Shown one piece after another: positions 18,868 through 27,667 of a stretch of 64,000 bases of DNA. The stretch is from the NCBI RefSeq assembly GCF_900104525.1, contig NZ_LT629711.1, positions 3,878,065 to 3,942,064 on the forward strand, in the 5' to 3' direction. Under the pieces are notes generated by a model. That model was not told the origin of the DNA, ran no database searches, and saw only the letters and a program-made list of their open reading frames with translations. Every line of letters begins with the position of its first letter. Position 1 is the first letter of the stretch. Both the position numbers and the translations under genes were made by a program. The stretch comes from Pedococcus dokdonensis. Lineage in GTDB: Bacteria > Actinomycetota > Actinomycetes > Actinomycetales > Dermatophilaceae.

Positions 18868-19299
18868 ATGCCTCCGAAGAAGAAGGTCTCCGGCTTCATC
18901 AAGCTGCAGATCCAGGCCGGTGCGGCCACGCCCGCGCCCCCCGTGGGCCCCGCCCTCGGTCAGCACGGCGTCAACATCATGGAGTTCGTCAAGGCGTACA
19001 ACGCTGCGACGGAGTCCCAGCGCGGCAACGTCATCCCGGTGGAGATCACGGTCTACGAAGACCGCTCCTTCACGTTCATCACCAAGACGCCGCCGGCCGC
19101 CGAGCTGATCAAGAAGGCCGCCGGTGTGCCCAAGGGCTCCGGTGAGCCGCACAAGACCAAGGTCGCCAAGCTGTCGGCCGACCAGGTCCGCGCCATCGCC
19201 GAGCAGAAGATGGAAGACCTGAACGCCAACGACATCAACCAGGCGATGAAGATCATCGCCGGCACCGCCCGCTCGATGGGCATTGACACGTCGCTCTGA
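18868..19299 (+). CDS. rplK: 50S ribosomal protein L11
   Basis: 143-residue L11, part of the GTPase-associated centre with L10/L12. N-terminal [13 protein letters not shown] and [17 protein letters not shown], and C-terminal domain [19 protein letters not shown] that binds 23S rRNA. ATG start with AGAAGGAAC upstream. A CCCGG/CCGGG mini-hairpin lies in the 89-base spacer after nusG. rplA follows after a 188-base spacer. Confidence 0.98.
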   Translation: MPPKKKVSGFIKLQIQAGAATPAPPVGPALGQHGVNIMEFVKAYNAATESQRGNVIPVEITVYEDRSFTFITKTPPAAELIKKAAGVPKGSGEPHKTKVAKLSADQVRAIAEQKMEDLNANDINQAMKIIAGTARSMGIDTSL

Positions 19300-19390
19300 C
19301 GACAGGGCCAGGAGCCGACCGAGCGTCAGCGAGGAAGGCCCGCAGCCCCGAGGAAGAGCGACAATCAAGTACCTCTCTGACGAGAGCCGC

Positions 19391-19418
19391 CCGGTATGCC
19401 GCCCACGCGGCATACCGG
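19391..19418. promoter_or_regulatory. Perfect hairpin with paired CGGCATAC octamers, rplK-rplA spacer
   Basis: Arms CCGGTATGCCGC (19391-19402) and GCGGCATACCGG (19407-19418) around CCAC. The stem contains two inverted copies of the window's over-represented octamer. It lies in the long rplK-rplA spacer, where it could attenuate transcription or affect L1 regulation; there is no strong T-run. Confidence 0.6.
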
Positions 19419-19487
19419 GGCACGTGGCAGGACCGCGCTGGTCCGATTGACCACACCTCCACCGAAACACTCAGCACAGGAGCAGAA

Positions 19488-20207
19488 ATGAAGCGCAGCA
19501 AGGCTTACCGCGAGGCCGCGGAGAAGATCGACGCGGGCAAGAGCTACGCCCCGCTCGAGGCCGTCCGCCTCGCCAAGGGTGCCGCCAAGGCCAAGTACGA
19601 CGAGACGGTCGAGGTCGCGATGCGACTCGGCGTCGACCCGCGCAAGGCCGACCAGATGGTCCGCGGCACCGTCAACCTCCCGCACGGCACCGGCAAGACC
19701 GCCCGCGTCCTCGTGTTCGCCAACGGCGACAAGGCCGAGGCCGCCCGCGAGGCCGGTGCGGACCACGTCGGCTCGGACGAGCTGCTGGAGAAGGTGGCCG
19801 GCGGCTGGCTCGACTTCGACGCCGTCGTCGCGACCCCCGACATGATGGGCAAGGTCGGCCGACTCGGCAAGGTGCTCGGCCCGCGTGGCCTCATGCCCAA
19901 CCCGAAGACCGGCACCGTCACGATGGACACGGCCAAGGCCGTGACCGACATCAAGGGCGGCAAGATCGAGTTCCGCGTCGACAAGCACGCGAACCTGCAC
20001 TTCATCATCGGCAAGGCGTCGTTCGACGAGAAGTCGCTCGTGGAGAACTACGCCGCAGCCCTCGAAGAGGTCCTGCGCCTCAAGCCGTCCTCCTCGAAGG
20101 GCCGCTACATCGAGAAGGCGACCATGTCGACGACGATGGGCCCCGGCATCCCGCTGGACTACACCCGCACCCGCAACCTGCTGGTCGAGGACGAGGTCAC
20201 CGCCTGA
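19488..20207 (+). CDS. rplA: 50S ribosomal protein L1
   Basis: 239-residue L1 of the ribosomal stalk, which in many bacteria also represses its own operon by binding mRNA. Begins [15 protein letters not shown] and contains the signature [20 protein letters not shown] and [23 protein letters not shown] start with CACAGGAG upstream. A strong terminator follows 27 bases after the stop, separating it from the lipoprotein gene. Confidence 0.98.
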   Translation: MKRSKAYREAAEKIDAGKSYAPLEAVRLAKGAAKAKYDETVEVAMRLGVDPRKADQMVRGTVNLPHGTGKTARVLVFANGDKAEAAREAGADHVGSDELLEKVAGGWLDFDAVVATPDMMGKVGRLGKVLGPRGLMPNPKTGTVTMDTAKAVTDIKGGKIEFRVDKHANLHFIIGKASFDEKSLVENYAAALEEVLRLKPSSSKGRYIEKATMSTTMGPGIPLDYTRTRNLLVEDEVTA

Positions 20208-20234
20208 GTCCGCGCCCACCGGCTGCACCACGCG

Positions 20235-20265
20235 GAGCCCGTCACCCCCGAGGGGTGGCGGGCTC
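20235..20265 (+). terminator. Intrinsic terminator after rplA
   Basis: Arms GAGCCCGTCACCCC (20235-20248) and GGGGTGGCGGGCTC (20252-20265) form a 14-bp stem with one T-G pair and a 3-nt loop. No long T-run, as is common in high-GC genomes. Confidence 0.75.
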
Positions 20266-20340
20266 TCGCCGTGCGGCACCACCCGGCGGTTACGATCGTT
20301 GGGCAGCACGTATCCGCAGTACGTCGATGGGGGAGATCTC

Positions 20341-21105
20341 GTGAAGAAGACCATGGTTCCGGCGCTGGCGCTGGTCGCAGCGCTCGGTCTGAGTGCCTGT
20401 GGGGACGCCGGCGACGACAGCGGCACCAAGAGCTCGACCAGCTCGACGAGCTCCTCCGGCTCCGCCGCCTCGGGCCCGAAGGCGGGCGCCACCGTCGACG
20501 GGGCCGACCTGGCCGCGAAGATGACCGCGGCGATGGTCGAGGCGGGGTCGGGCACGATCTCGATGGACCTCGGCACCGAGGGCAAGGCGAGCGGCGCGTT
20601 CTCGATGAAGGGCGGGGTCATGGAGCAGCAGATGACCATGCCGATCGAGGGGCAGACGATGGAGATCGTCTCCACCGGCGGCATCATCTACATGAAGGGC
20701 CTGCCCGGGTCGAAGAAGCCGTGGGTGAAGATCGACCCCAAGGCCGACGACCCGATCAGCCAGATGTTCGCGGGGATGACCGGCGACATGGGCGACCCGC
20801 GACAGCTCGCCAAGGCGCTCGAGGGCAGCAAGGCGACGGTGGTCAGCTCCACCGGCGACTCGACCACCTACGACGTGACCATCGACCCCAAGACCCTGCT
20901 CGGCGGAGCCGCCGCGACGGCCGCACCGTCGGCCGAGCCGGTGAAGGCGCGCTACACGCTCGACGCCAAGGACCTGCCCACCTCCATGGTGGTCGAGGTC
21001 CAGGGCCAGAAGCTCACGATCAGCTTCGGCGACTGGGGCAAGCCGGTGTCGATCAAGGCCCCGCCCGCCGACCGGGTCGGCGCCTTCGAGCTGCCCACCT
21101 CCTGA
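20341..21105 (+). CDS. LppX/LprAFG-type lipoprotein
   Basis: 254-residue secreted lipoprotein. GTG at 20341 gives a short signal peptide VKKTMVPALALVAALGLSAC with lipobox LSAC at 17-20, then a Gly/Ser/Thr-rich linker and one globular domain with features of the LprG/LppX family (GTISMDLGTEG, MPIEGQTMEIVSTGGIIYMK, VSSTGDSTTYDVTIDPKTLL). Family members bind lipids and move them across the periplasm. It interrupts the rplA-rplJ interval with its own flanking terminators, so it is a separate transcript. Confidence 0.82.
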   Translation: MKKTMVPALALVAALGLSACGDAGDDSGTKSSTSSTSSSGSAASGPKAGATVDGADLAAKMTAAMVEAGSGTISMDLGTEGKASGAFSMKGGVMEQQMTMPIEGQTMEIVSTGGIIYMKGLPGSKKPWVKIDPKADDPISQMFAGMTGDMGDPRQLAKALEGSKATVVSSTGDSTTYDVTIDPKTLLGGAAATAAPSAEPVKARYTLDAKDLPTSMVVEVQGQKLTISFGDWGKPVSIKAPPADRVGAFELPTS

Positions 21106-21126
21106 GCCGACCCGTGCTCCGGTCGA

Positions 21127-21160
21127 CCGGGCTCCCCACCCGATTTGGTGGGGAGCCCGG
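21127..21160 (+). terminator. Terminator after lipoprotein gene, overlapping the rplJ promoter
   Basis: Perfect 14-bp stem: CCGGGCTCCCCACC (21127-21140) and GGTGGGGAGCCCGG (21147-21160) with loop CGATTT. The loop and 3' arm coincide with the predicted -35 element of the rplJL promoter. Confidence 0.75.
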
Positions 21161-21173
21161 CGGCCCGTACTCT
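21145..21173 (+). promoter_or_regulatory. Predicted rplJ-rplL promoter
   Basis: TTGGTG (21145-21150), 17-base spacer, TACTCT (21168-21173). The preceding CGATTTGGT context is also found before rpsL (41567) and rpsJ (51396), supporting a shared housekeeping promoter type. Confidence 0.55.
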
Positions 21174-21179
21174 GGACCC

Positions 21180-21392
21180 TGACCAAAGACCGCTCGGTTG
21201 TCGCGTGCCACCGCAAGAGGCAGCACGTGACCGAAGGTTCCACCGTGGTGGACGTCCAGCGCAGGCCACGATTCACCCGCCGGAACGGCTCACGAGCCCG
21301 GACTGCGTGCGAGCCCCGTGCCCTGTGCACGGGGCTTCTTCCATGTGGGGCCCTCAGCTCCGGCCGGTCGCACCACACGGAAGGGAGGCCAC
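21180..21392 (+). promoter_or_regulatory. rplJL 5' leader (L10 leader RNA)
   Basis: The long leader before rplJ contains GC-rich pairing segments and a final hairpin AGCCCCGTG/CACGGGGCT (21312-21320 and 21328-21336) followed by TCTT. In bacteria the L10-L12 complex binds such leaders to repress its own synthesis; that role is assigned here by position and general shape only. Confidence 0.6.
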
Positions 21393-22052
21393 ATGGCCAA
21401 GGCTGACAAGGCTGCCGCCATCGCCGAGCTGTCGGACAAGTTCCGCACCTCCGGCGCGGCCGTGCTGACCGAGTACCGCGGGCTGTCGGTGAAGCAGATC
21501 ACCGACCTCCGCAACTCGCTGCGCGGGAACGCCACCTTCGCCGTCGTGAAGAACACGCTCACCGAGCTCGCTGCGAAGGACGCCGGCGTCACGGCGTTCG
21601 ACGGCCAGCTCGTCGGCCCGTCCGCCATCGCGTTCGTCGATGGTGACCCGGTCGAGGCCGCCAAGGGCCTGCGTGACTTCGCCAAGGCGAACCCCCTCCT
21701 CGTGATCAAGGGCGGCGTCCTCGACGGCAAGGCCCTGACTCCCGCGGAGATCACGAAGCTCGCGGACCTCGAGTCCCGCGAGGTTCTCCTGGCCAAGCTG
21801 GCCGGTGCCATGCAGGCGTCGCTCAGCCAGGCTGTCTACCTCTTCGCCGCACCGCTGTCGCAGACCGCTCGGGTCGTCGACGCGCTGCGCGCCAAGGTCG
21901 AGGCCGAGGGCCCGGTGGCTGCTGCCGCCGCTCCCGCCGCCGAGGCCGAGGTCGCCGAGGCTCCGGCCGAGGCAGCTGCCGAGGAGACCCCCGCCGAGGC
22001 CCCCGCGGCCGAGGCAACCGCAGACGTCGCCGAGGGTGGCGACGAGAGCTGA
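21393..22052 (+). CDS. rplJ: 50S ribosomal protein L10
   Basis: 219-residue stalk-base protein that carries L7/L12 dimers. Begins [17 protein letters not shown], with [19 protein letters not shown] and [19 protein letters not shown]. The C-terminal ~40 residues are an Ala/Glu/Pro-rich tail ([20 protein letters not shown]) longer than in E. coli L10 but usual in actinobacteria. ATG start preceded by AAGGGAGG. rplL follows after 84 bases containing one CGGCATAC octamer (22105). Confidence 0.97.
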   Translation: MAKADKAAAIAELSDKFRTSGAAVLTEYRGLSVKQITDLRNSLRGNATFAVVKNTLTELAAKDAGVTAFDGQLVGPSAIAFVDGDPVEAAKGLRDFAKANPLLVIKGGVLDGKALTPAEITKLADLESREVLLAKLAGAMQASLSQAVYLFAAPLSQTARVVDALRAKVEAEGPVAAAAAPAAEAEVAEAPAEAAAEETPAEAPAAEATADVAEGGDES

Positions 22053-22136
22053 CTCCGCCGGGGCAACCCGCGCTGAGCCCGCTCGCACACCAAACCGCCA
22101 CTCACGGCATACGAAGAAATAGAAAGGACGCCCATC

Positions 22137-22526
22137 ATGGCGAAGCTCTCCACCGACGAGCTCCTTGAGGCTTTCAAGGAAATGACCCTCATCGAGCTCT
22201 CCGAGTTCGTGAAGCAGTTCGAGGACACCTTCAACGTCACCGCTGCCGCCCCCGTGGCCGTGGCCGGTGCCGCCCCCGCCGCTGGCGGCGGCGACGCTGG
22301 TGCTGCCGAGGAGCAGGACGAGTTCGACGTCATCCTCGAGGCTGCTGGTGACAAGAAGATCCAGGTCATCAAGGAGGTCCGCGCGCTGACCTCCCTCGGC
22401 CTGAAGGAGGCCAAGGACCTCGTCGACGGCGCCCCCAAGCCTGTCCTCGAGAAGGTCGACAAGGCTGCGGCCGACAAGGCCAAGGAGGCCCTCGAGGGCG
22501 CCGGGGCCACCGTCACCCTCAAGTGA
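22137..22526 (+). CDS. rplL: 50S ribosomal protein L7/L12
   Basis: 129-residue acidic stalk protein that recruits translation factors. N-terminal dimerisation domain [20 protein letters not shown], Ala/Gly/Pro hinge ([16 protein letters not shown]), and C-terminal factor-binding domain with [20 protein letters not shown] and [21 protein letters not shown] start with AGAAAGGAC. A terminator follows, then the mce operon instead of rpoB. Confidence 0.98.
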   Translation: MAKLSTDELLEAFKEMTLIELSEFVKQFEDTFNVTAAAPVAVAGAAPAAGGGDAGAAEEQDEFDVILEAAGDKKIQVIKEVRALTSLGLKEAKDLVDGAPKPVLEKVDKAAADKAKEALEGAGATVTLK

Positions 22527-22564
22527 TCTGAGCTCCCCTCGGGGAGCACCAGCACACTGCTGCG

Positions 22565-22596
22565 AAGCGGGTCCGACCACACGGTCGGGCCCGCTT
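22565..22596 (+). terminator. Intrinsic terminator after rplL
   Basis: AAGCGGGTCCGACC (22565-22578) and GGTCGGGCCCGCTT (22583-22596), 14-bp stem with one T-G pair and ACAC loop. Confidence 0.8.
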
Positions 22597-22658
22597 CCGC
22601 TGTACCCGGCCGTAACTTCCTCGCACGCACCTCGTTGAGCCTTCCGAACCGGGGCCTG

Positions 22659-22671
22659 CCACCAGTGGTGG
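22659..22671. promoter_or_regulatory. Candidate operator palindrome upstream of mce operon
   Basis: CCACCAGTGGTGG is a perfect 6+1+6 palindrome 26 bases before the first mce-operon gene. Position fits a repressor site; the regulator is not in the window (mce operons are often controlled by TetR or GntR proteins). Confidence 0.35.
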
Positions 22672-22697
22672 GCGTGGACATCACGACGAGGTGAGCT

Positions 22698-23696
22698 GTG
22701 GGCGTTGAGATCAAGGTCGAGGGACTGACGAAGCGGTTCGGGTCGCAGGTGATCTGGAACGACGTCACCCTGACCCTCCCCGCAGGCGAGATCTCGGTCA
22801 TGCTCGGGCCCTCCGGCACCGGCAAGTCGGTCTTCCTCAAGACGCTGGTCGGGCTGCTGAAGCCGGACGCCGGCTCGATCTGGATCGAGGGCAGTGACCT
22901 GACCCGGCTGCGCGAGAACGACCTCTACGAGATCCGCAAGCTGTTCGGGGTGCTGTTCCAGGACGGCGCGCTGTTCGGCTCGATGAACCTCTACGACAAC
23001 GTCGCCTTCCCGCTGCGCGAGCACACCCGCAAGAGCGAGTCCGAGGTGCGCTCGATCGTCATGGAGAAGATGGACCTGGTCGGCCTCACCGGGGCCGAGT
23101 CCAAGCTGCCCGGCGAGATCTCCGGTGGCATGCGCAAGCGCGCCGGCCTGGCGCGGGCCCTCGTGCTCGACCCCGAGATCCTGCTCATCGACGAGCCCGA
23201 CTCCGGCCTCGACCCGGTGCGCACGTCCTACATCAACCAGCTCTTCATCGACCTCAACGCGCAGATCGACGCGACCTTCCTCATCGTCACGCACGACATC
23301 AACTCGACGCGCACGGTGCCGGACAACATCGGGTTGCTCTACCACAAGCACCTCGCGATGTTCGGGCCGCGCGAGATGCTGCTGAGTTCGGAGGAGCCGG
23401 TCGTGCGCCAGTTCCTCAACGCCCAGACGATCGGCCCGATCGGGATGTCCGAGGAGAAGGACGCCGACGAGCTCGCGGCCGAGGCGAAGTCCGGGCAGGA
23501 GCTGCCGCCCCTGCCGCCGATCCCGCTGCAGCTCGGCACCAGCGACGGCACTCCCCGACGTGGCGAGCGCCCGGCCGGCCAGTGGTGCCGCGACAACGGC
23601 GTCACCCCGCCGCCGGGGTCGTTCCAGTCGCAGAACGCGGGTGTCCCGGGCGTCCGCCCGACCGAGTCGGCCGAACCGACGGCGGTGCCGTCATGA
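22698..23696 (+). CDS. mkl: Mce transporter ATPase (Mkl/MceG)
   Basis: ABC-type ATPase that powers Mce lipid import, 332 residues. Walker A GPSGTGKS at 37-44, Q-loop in LFGVLFQDGALFG, signature ISGGMRKRAGLARAL and Walker B ILLIDEPDSGLDPV, with the switch His in LIVTHDIN. A Pro-rich C-terminal extension (about 245-332) matches the longer Mkl proteins of actinobacteria. GTG start. In mycobacteria mkl also lies between rplL and rpoB but is unlinked from mce genes; here it leads the whole operon. ATGA overlap with the next gene. Confidence 0.93.
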   Translation: MGVEIKVEGLTKRFGSQVIWNDVTLTLPAGEISVMLGPSGTGKSVFLKTLVGLLKPDAGSIWIEGSDLTRLRENDLYEIRKLFGVLFQDGALFGSMNLYDNVAFPLREHTRKSESEVRSIVMEKMDLVGLTGAESKLPGEISGGMRKRAGLARALVLDPEILLIDEPDSGLDPVRTSYINQLFIDLNAQIDATFLIVTHDINSTRTVPDNIGLLYHKHLAMFGPREMLLSSEEPVVRQFLNAQTIGPIGMSEEKDADELAAEAKSGQELPPLPPIPLQLGTSDGTPRRGERPAGQWCRDNGVTPPPGSFQSQNAGVPGVRPTESAEPTAVPS

Positions 23697-24463
23697 GCAA
23701 CCCGGCCATCGGAGCCCTGCGCCAGAGCGGCTCGCTCTTCGCCCTCGTCCTGGACGTCATCCGGGCGCTGCCGAAGCGACCGTTCCAGACCAAGGAGTTC
23801 ATCCAGCAGTGCTGGTTCATCGCCTCGGTCACGATCGTCCCGACCGCGCTGGTGTCCATCCCGTTCGGTGCGGTGATCGCGCTCCAGCTCGGCACGCTGA
23901 CCCGCCAGCTCGGCGCGCAGTCGTTCACCGGTGCGGCGTCGGTGCTCGCCGTGATCCGCGAGGCCAGCCCCATCGTCACCGCGCTGCTCATCGCCGGGGC
24001 CGGCGGCTCGGCCATCTGTGCCGACCTCGGCTCGCGCAAGATCCGCGAGGAGATCGACGCGATGGAGGTGCTCGGCATCAGCCCGATCCAGCGCCTCGTG
24101 GTGCCGCGCGTGCTCGCGGCGATGCTCGTGGCGCTGCTGCTCAACGGCCTGGTCTCGGTCGTCGGTGTCGCCGGTGGCTACTTCTTCAACGTGATCATCC
24201 AGGGCGGCACCCCGGGGGCCTACATCGCGTCGTTCACCGCCCTGGCCCAGCTGGCCGACCTGTGGACCAGTGAGATCAAGGCGGTCATCTTCGGCTTCAT
24301 CGCCGCCGTGGTCGCGTCCTACAAGGGGCTGACGGCTGGTGGCGGCCCCAAGGGCGTCGGCGACGCGGTCAACCAGAGCGTCGTCATCACCTTCATGTTC
24401 CTGTTCGTCGTGAACTTCGTGGCGAGCGCCGTCTACTTCCAAGTCGTCCCCCAGAAGATCTGA
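23693..24463 (+). CDS. yrbEA: Mce transporter permease YrbEA
   Basis: MlaE-family permease, 256 residues, several transmembrane segments. The family's conserved cytoplasmic motif appears as ADLGSRKIREEIDAMEVLGI followed by SPIQRLVVPRVLA. It pairs with YrbEB to form the membrane channel coupled to Mkl. Start overlaps the mkl stop. Confidence 0.93.
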   Translation: MSNPAIGALRQSGSLFALVLDVIRALPKRPFQTKEFIQQCWFIASVTIVPTALVSIPFGAVIALQLGTLTRQLGAQSFTGAASVLAVIREASPIVTALLIAGAGGSAICADLGSRKIREEIDAMEVLGISPIQRLVVPRVLAAMLVALLLNGLVSVVGVAGGYFFNVIIQGGTPGAYIASFTALAQLADLWTSEIKAVIFGFIAAVVASYKGLTAGGGPKGVGDAVNQSVVITFMFLFVVNFVASAVYFQVVPQKI

Positions 24464-24479
24464 AGGAGGTGCACACCCC

Positions 24480-25307
24480 ATGAGCAAGGTCCTCGACCTC
24501 GCCGGTCGACCGGCCCAGGCCCTCGACAGCCTCGGCGAGCAGCTGCGGTTCTACGTCCGCTCGCTGGCCTGGAGCCCGCGCACCCTGCGCCGCTACAAGA
24601 AGGAGGTGATGCGCCTCCTCGCCGAGGTGTCCCTCGGTTCCGGTGCCCTCTCTGTCATCGGTGGCACCGTCGGCGTGATCGCCTTCCTCGCGTTCTTCAC
24701 CGGCAGCCAGGTGGGTCTGCAGGGCTACTCGTCCCTCAACCAGCTCGGCACCGGCGCCTTCACCGGCTTCGTCTCGGCCTACCTCAACACCCGTGAGATC
24801 GCGCCGCTGGTCGCCGGGCTGGCGCTCGCGGCGACGGTGGGCTGTGGCTTCACCGCCCAGCTCGGCGCGATGCGGATCTCCGAGGAGGTCGACGCGCTGG
24901 AGGTGATGGGGGTGCCGTCGCTGCCGTTCCTGGTGACGACGCGCATGATCGCCGGCTTCGTGGCGGTCGTGCCGCTCTACGTCCTCGGGCTGCTCTCGTC
25001 CTACGGCGCGACCAGGTTCATCGTGGTGCACTACTTCGGGCAGTCGGCCGGCACCTACGACCACTACTTCCACCTGTTCCTGCCGCCGATCGACGTCCTC
25101 TACTCGTTCCTCAAGGTGATGGTCTTCGCGGTCGTCATCATCCTGATCCACTGCTACTACGGCTACAACGCCAGCGGTGGCCCGGCGGGTGTCGGTGTCG
25201 CGGTGGGGAAGGCGGTCCGCACCTCCATCGTCGCGATCAACATCGTCGACTTCTTCTTCTCGCTCGCGGTGTGGGGCGCGACGACGACCGTGCGGATCGC
25301 GGGTTGA
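24480..25307 (+). CDS. yrbEB: Mce transporter permease YrbEB
   Basis: Second MlaE-family permease, 275 residues. Motif AQLGAMRISEEVDALEVMGV, then LPFLVTTRMIAGF, plus multiple hydrophobic helices. Strong ribosome site AAGGAGGT 8 bases before the ATG. The 16-base gap to yrbEA and 3-base gap to mceA keep it in the operon. Confidence 0.93.
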   Translation: MSKVLDLAGRPAQALDSLGEQLRFYVRSLAWSPRTLRRYKKEVMRLLAEVSLGSGALSVIGGTVGVIAFLAFFTGSQVGLQGYSSLNQLGTGAFTGFVSAYLNTREIAPLVAGLALAATVGCGFTAQLGAMRISEEVDALEVMGVPSLPFLVTTRMIAGFVAVVPLYVLGLLSSYGATRFIVVHYFGQSAGTYDHYFHLFLPPIDVLYSFLKVMVFAVVIILIHCYYGYNASGGPAGVGVAVGKAVRTSIVAINIVDFFFSLAVWGATTTVRIAG

Positions 25308-25310
25308 GCC

Positions 25311-26624
25311 ATGGCTGAGTCCTCCACCGGAACCATGTCGCGCCTGGGCAACCGGGCCTACGGCGTGGGCTTCATCCTCGTCGTGGCCCTTCTCGTGGGG
25401 CTGTCGATCGCCTCGTTCCAGAAGCGGTTCACCTCCGTGGTCATGGTCAACCTGCTGACCGACCGGATCGGGTCGCAGCTGCAGACCTCGTCCGACGTGA
25501 AGCTCCGCGGCCTGATCGTCGGTGAGGTGCGCAGCATCGAGACGACCGGTGACGGCGCCCGGCTGCAGCTCGCGCTCAAGCCCGAGATGGTCGACCTGAT
25601 CCCCGCCGACGTCTCCGCGCGACTGCTGCCGAAGACCCTGTTCGGAGAGCGGTTCGTCGACCTGGTGACCCCGGCGGGTGCTCCCGCCAAGCACATCGAG
25701 GCGGGCGACACGATCGGGCAGGACCGCACGACGGTCGCGATCGAGCTGGAGAAGGTCTTCGACGACCTGCTCCCGCTGCTGCGCACCGTCCAGCCCGAGA
25801 AGCTGTCCGCCACCCTCAACGCGCTCGCCAGCGCCCTTGAGGGGCGCGGCACGCGGCTGGGCGAGAACCTCGTCCTCGTCGACAGCTACTTCAAGGAGAT
25901 CAACCCCAAGCTTCCGACGATCAAGGCCGACATCAGCGGTCTGGCCGACCTCGCGAGCACGTATGCCGTGGCGGCGCCAGACCTCGTCCGCGCCGCCAAG
26001 GCGCTGGTCACCACCTCCACCACCATCGTGGAGAAGAAGGACGCCCTGTCGGGCTTCCTCGTCGGCACCGCGGGCTTCGCCAACACCACCGCCGACTTCC
26101 TGGACGCCAACGGCGACCGCATCATCCGCGTCGGAGCCGTGCAGCGCCCGACCGTCGAGGTGCTGGCGAAGTACTCGCCGCAGTACCCGTGCATCGCGAC
26201 CGCGATGGTCAACTGGATCCCGCGGATCGACGAGGCCTGGCGCGACAAGAAGTTCCACATCACGGTGGAGATCACCAAGCAGCGGTCCGGCTACAAGCCG
26301 GGCGAGGAGCCGCGGTGGGGCGAGCGTCGCGGTCCGAGCTGCCAGGGCCTGCCCGGGCGTTACGGCACCCAGGAGAACCCCTGGACCGGCAACCACTTCG
26401 ACGACGGCGCGAACCACTCCGGCTCGAGCGCGGGCAGCGCCCTGCCGTCGATGTTCTCGGGCCCCTCGGGCCAGTCCATCGTCGGGGCCGACTCCGGCCT
26501 GGCGGGCACCGAAGGTGAGCAGGACGTCGTCGCGGCGCTGCTGTCCTCGAGCGGGCAGCGGTCGGCGATCACGACGCTCCTGGCCGGTCCGATGCTGCGT
26601 GGAACGGTGGTGAACCAACAATGA
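25311..26624 (+). CDS. mceA: Mce family protein MceA
   Basis: First of six MCE substrate-binding subunits, 437 residues. One N-terminal transmembrane helix (AYGVGFILVVALLVGLSIASF), then the MCE/MlaD domain with SSDVKLRGLIVGEVRSIE and LPKTLFGERFVDLV, a helical stretch (about 150-270), and a Gly/Ser-rich C-terminal tail. Mce subunits assemble into a hexameric tunnel carrying lipids or sterols across the envelope. Stop overlaps the mceB start (ATGA). Confidence 0.9.
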   Translation: MAESSTGTMSRLGNRAYGVGFILVVALLVGLSIASFQKRFTSVVMVNLLTDRIGSQLQTSSDVKLRGLIVGEVRSIETTGDGARLQLALKPEMVDLIPADVSARLLPKTLFGERFVDLVTPAGAPAKHIEAGDTIGQDRTTVAIELEKVFDDLLPLLRTVQPEKLSATLNALASALEGRGTRLGENLVLVDSYFKEINPKLPTIKADISGLADLASTYAVAAPDLVRAAKALVTTSTTIVEKKDALSGFLVGTAGFANTTADFLDANGDRIIRVGAVQRPTVEVLAKYSPQYPCIATAMVNWIPRIDEAWRDKKFHITVEITKQRSGYKPGEEPRWGERRGPSCQGLPGRYGTQENPWTGNHFDDGANHSGSSAGSALPSMFSGPSGQSIVGADSGLAGTEGEQDVVAALLSSSGQRSAITTLLAGPMLRGTVVNQQ

Positions 26625-27667
26625 GCACCCGTTCCAGCCTGGCCAAGTTCATCGTCTTCGTGGTGGCCACGTTGCTCGCCACCGGGACCCTCGCGGCCAC
26701 GATCGCGAACACCCAGTTCGGCGACAAGGCCACCTACCACGCCGTGTTCCAGGACGTCACCGGTCTCGCCGCCGGACAGGAGGTCCGCATCGCCGGTGTC
26801 CGTGTGGGTGAGGTGAAGTCGATCGCGGTGGCGGCCGACCGCGTGCACGCCACCGTCGAGTTCAACGTGCTGAAGACCAGCGTCCTGACCCAGGGCACCA
26901 AGGCGACGATCAAGTACCGCAACCTCGTGGGCGAGCGCTACGTCGCCCTGACCCAGGAGGTCGGGGGAGCGGCGCCGCTCAAGGACGGCGCGACCCTGGG
27001 TCTCGACCACACGCAGTCGGCGCTCGACCTCACGGTGCTCTTCAACGGGTTCAAGCCGCTGTTCGCCGCGTTGTCGCCCAAGGACGTCAACGAGCTGTCG
27101 AGCAACATCATCAGCGTCCTGCAGGGCGAGGGGGGCAACATCAACTCCCTGCTGTCCAAGACCGCGTCGCTCACCTCCACCCTCGCCGACCGGGACGAGG
27201 TCATCGGCCGCACCATCGCCAACCTCAACACCGTGCTCGGCACGGTGGACGAGCACGACGCCGCCCTCAAGGAGCTGATCGACCAGCTGCAGCGGTTCGT
27301 CTCCGGGCTCGCCGCCGACCGCAAGACCATCGGCGCCTCGCTGACCAACATCAACAGCCTCACCGCGGAGACGGCCGACCTGCTCAAGGTGACCCGCCCG
27401 TCGATCAAGGCCGACATCGCCCACCTGCACGACCTGTCGACCAACCTCAACAAGCCGTCGAACACCGCGACCTTCGAGAAGTTCCTCTCGACCTCGCCGG
27501 GCAAGATCAACACGATCACCCGCACCGCCACCTACGGCTCCTGGTTCAACTTCTACATGTGCGACTTCAAGGGCACGATCGTCGTCCCGGCCGCCGTCAA
27601 GGGCGCTCCGGCCATCAAGATCCCGGTGAGCAAGCCGGCCGGCCTGTCCGCCGCGAGGTGCTCATGA
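26621..27667 (+). CDS. mceB: Mce family protein MceB
   Basis: 348-residue MCE subunit. N-terminal helix KFIVFVVATLLATGTLAATI, MCE domain with FQDVTGLAAGQEVRIAGVRV and KYRNLVGERYVAL, then a coiled-coil-like helical region. The C-terminal part has MCDFKGTIVVP, typical of the MceB class. ATGA overlaps at both ends. Confidence 0.9.
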   Translation: MSTRSSLAKFIVFVVATLLATGTLAATIANTQFGDKATYHAVFQDVTGLAAGQEVRIAGVRVGEVKSIAVAADRVHATVEFNVLKTSVLTQGTKATIKYRNLVGERYVALTQEVGGAAPLKDGATLGLDHTQSALDLTVLFNGFKPLFAALSPKDVNELSSNIISVLQGEGGNINSLLSKTASLTSTLADRDEVIGRTIANLNTVLGTVDEHDAALKELIDQLQRFVSGLAADRKTIGASLTNINSLTAETADLLKVTRPSIKADIAHLHDLSTNLNKPSNTATFEKFLSTSPGKINTITRTATYGSWFNFYMCDFKGTIVVPAAVKGAPAIKIPVSKPAGLSAARCS

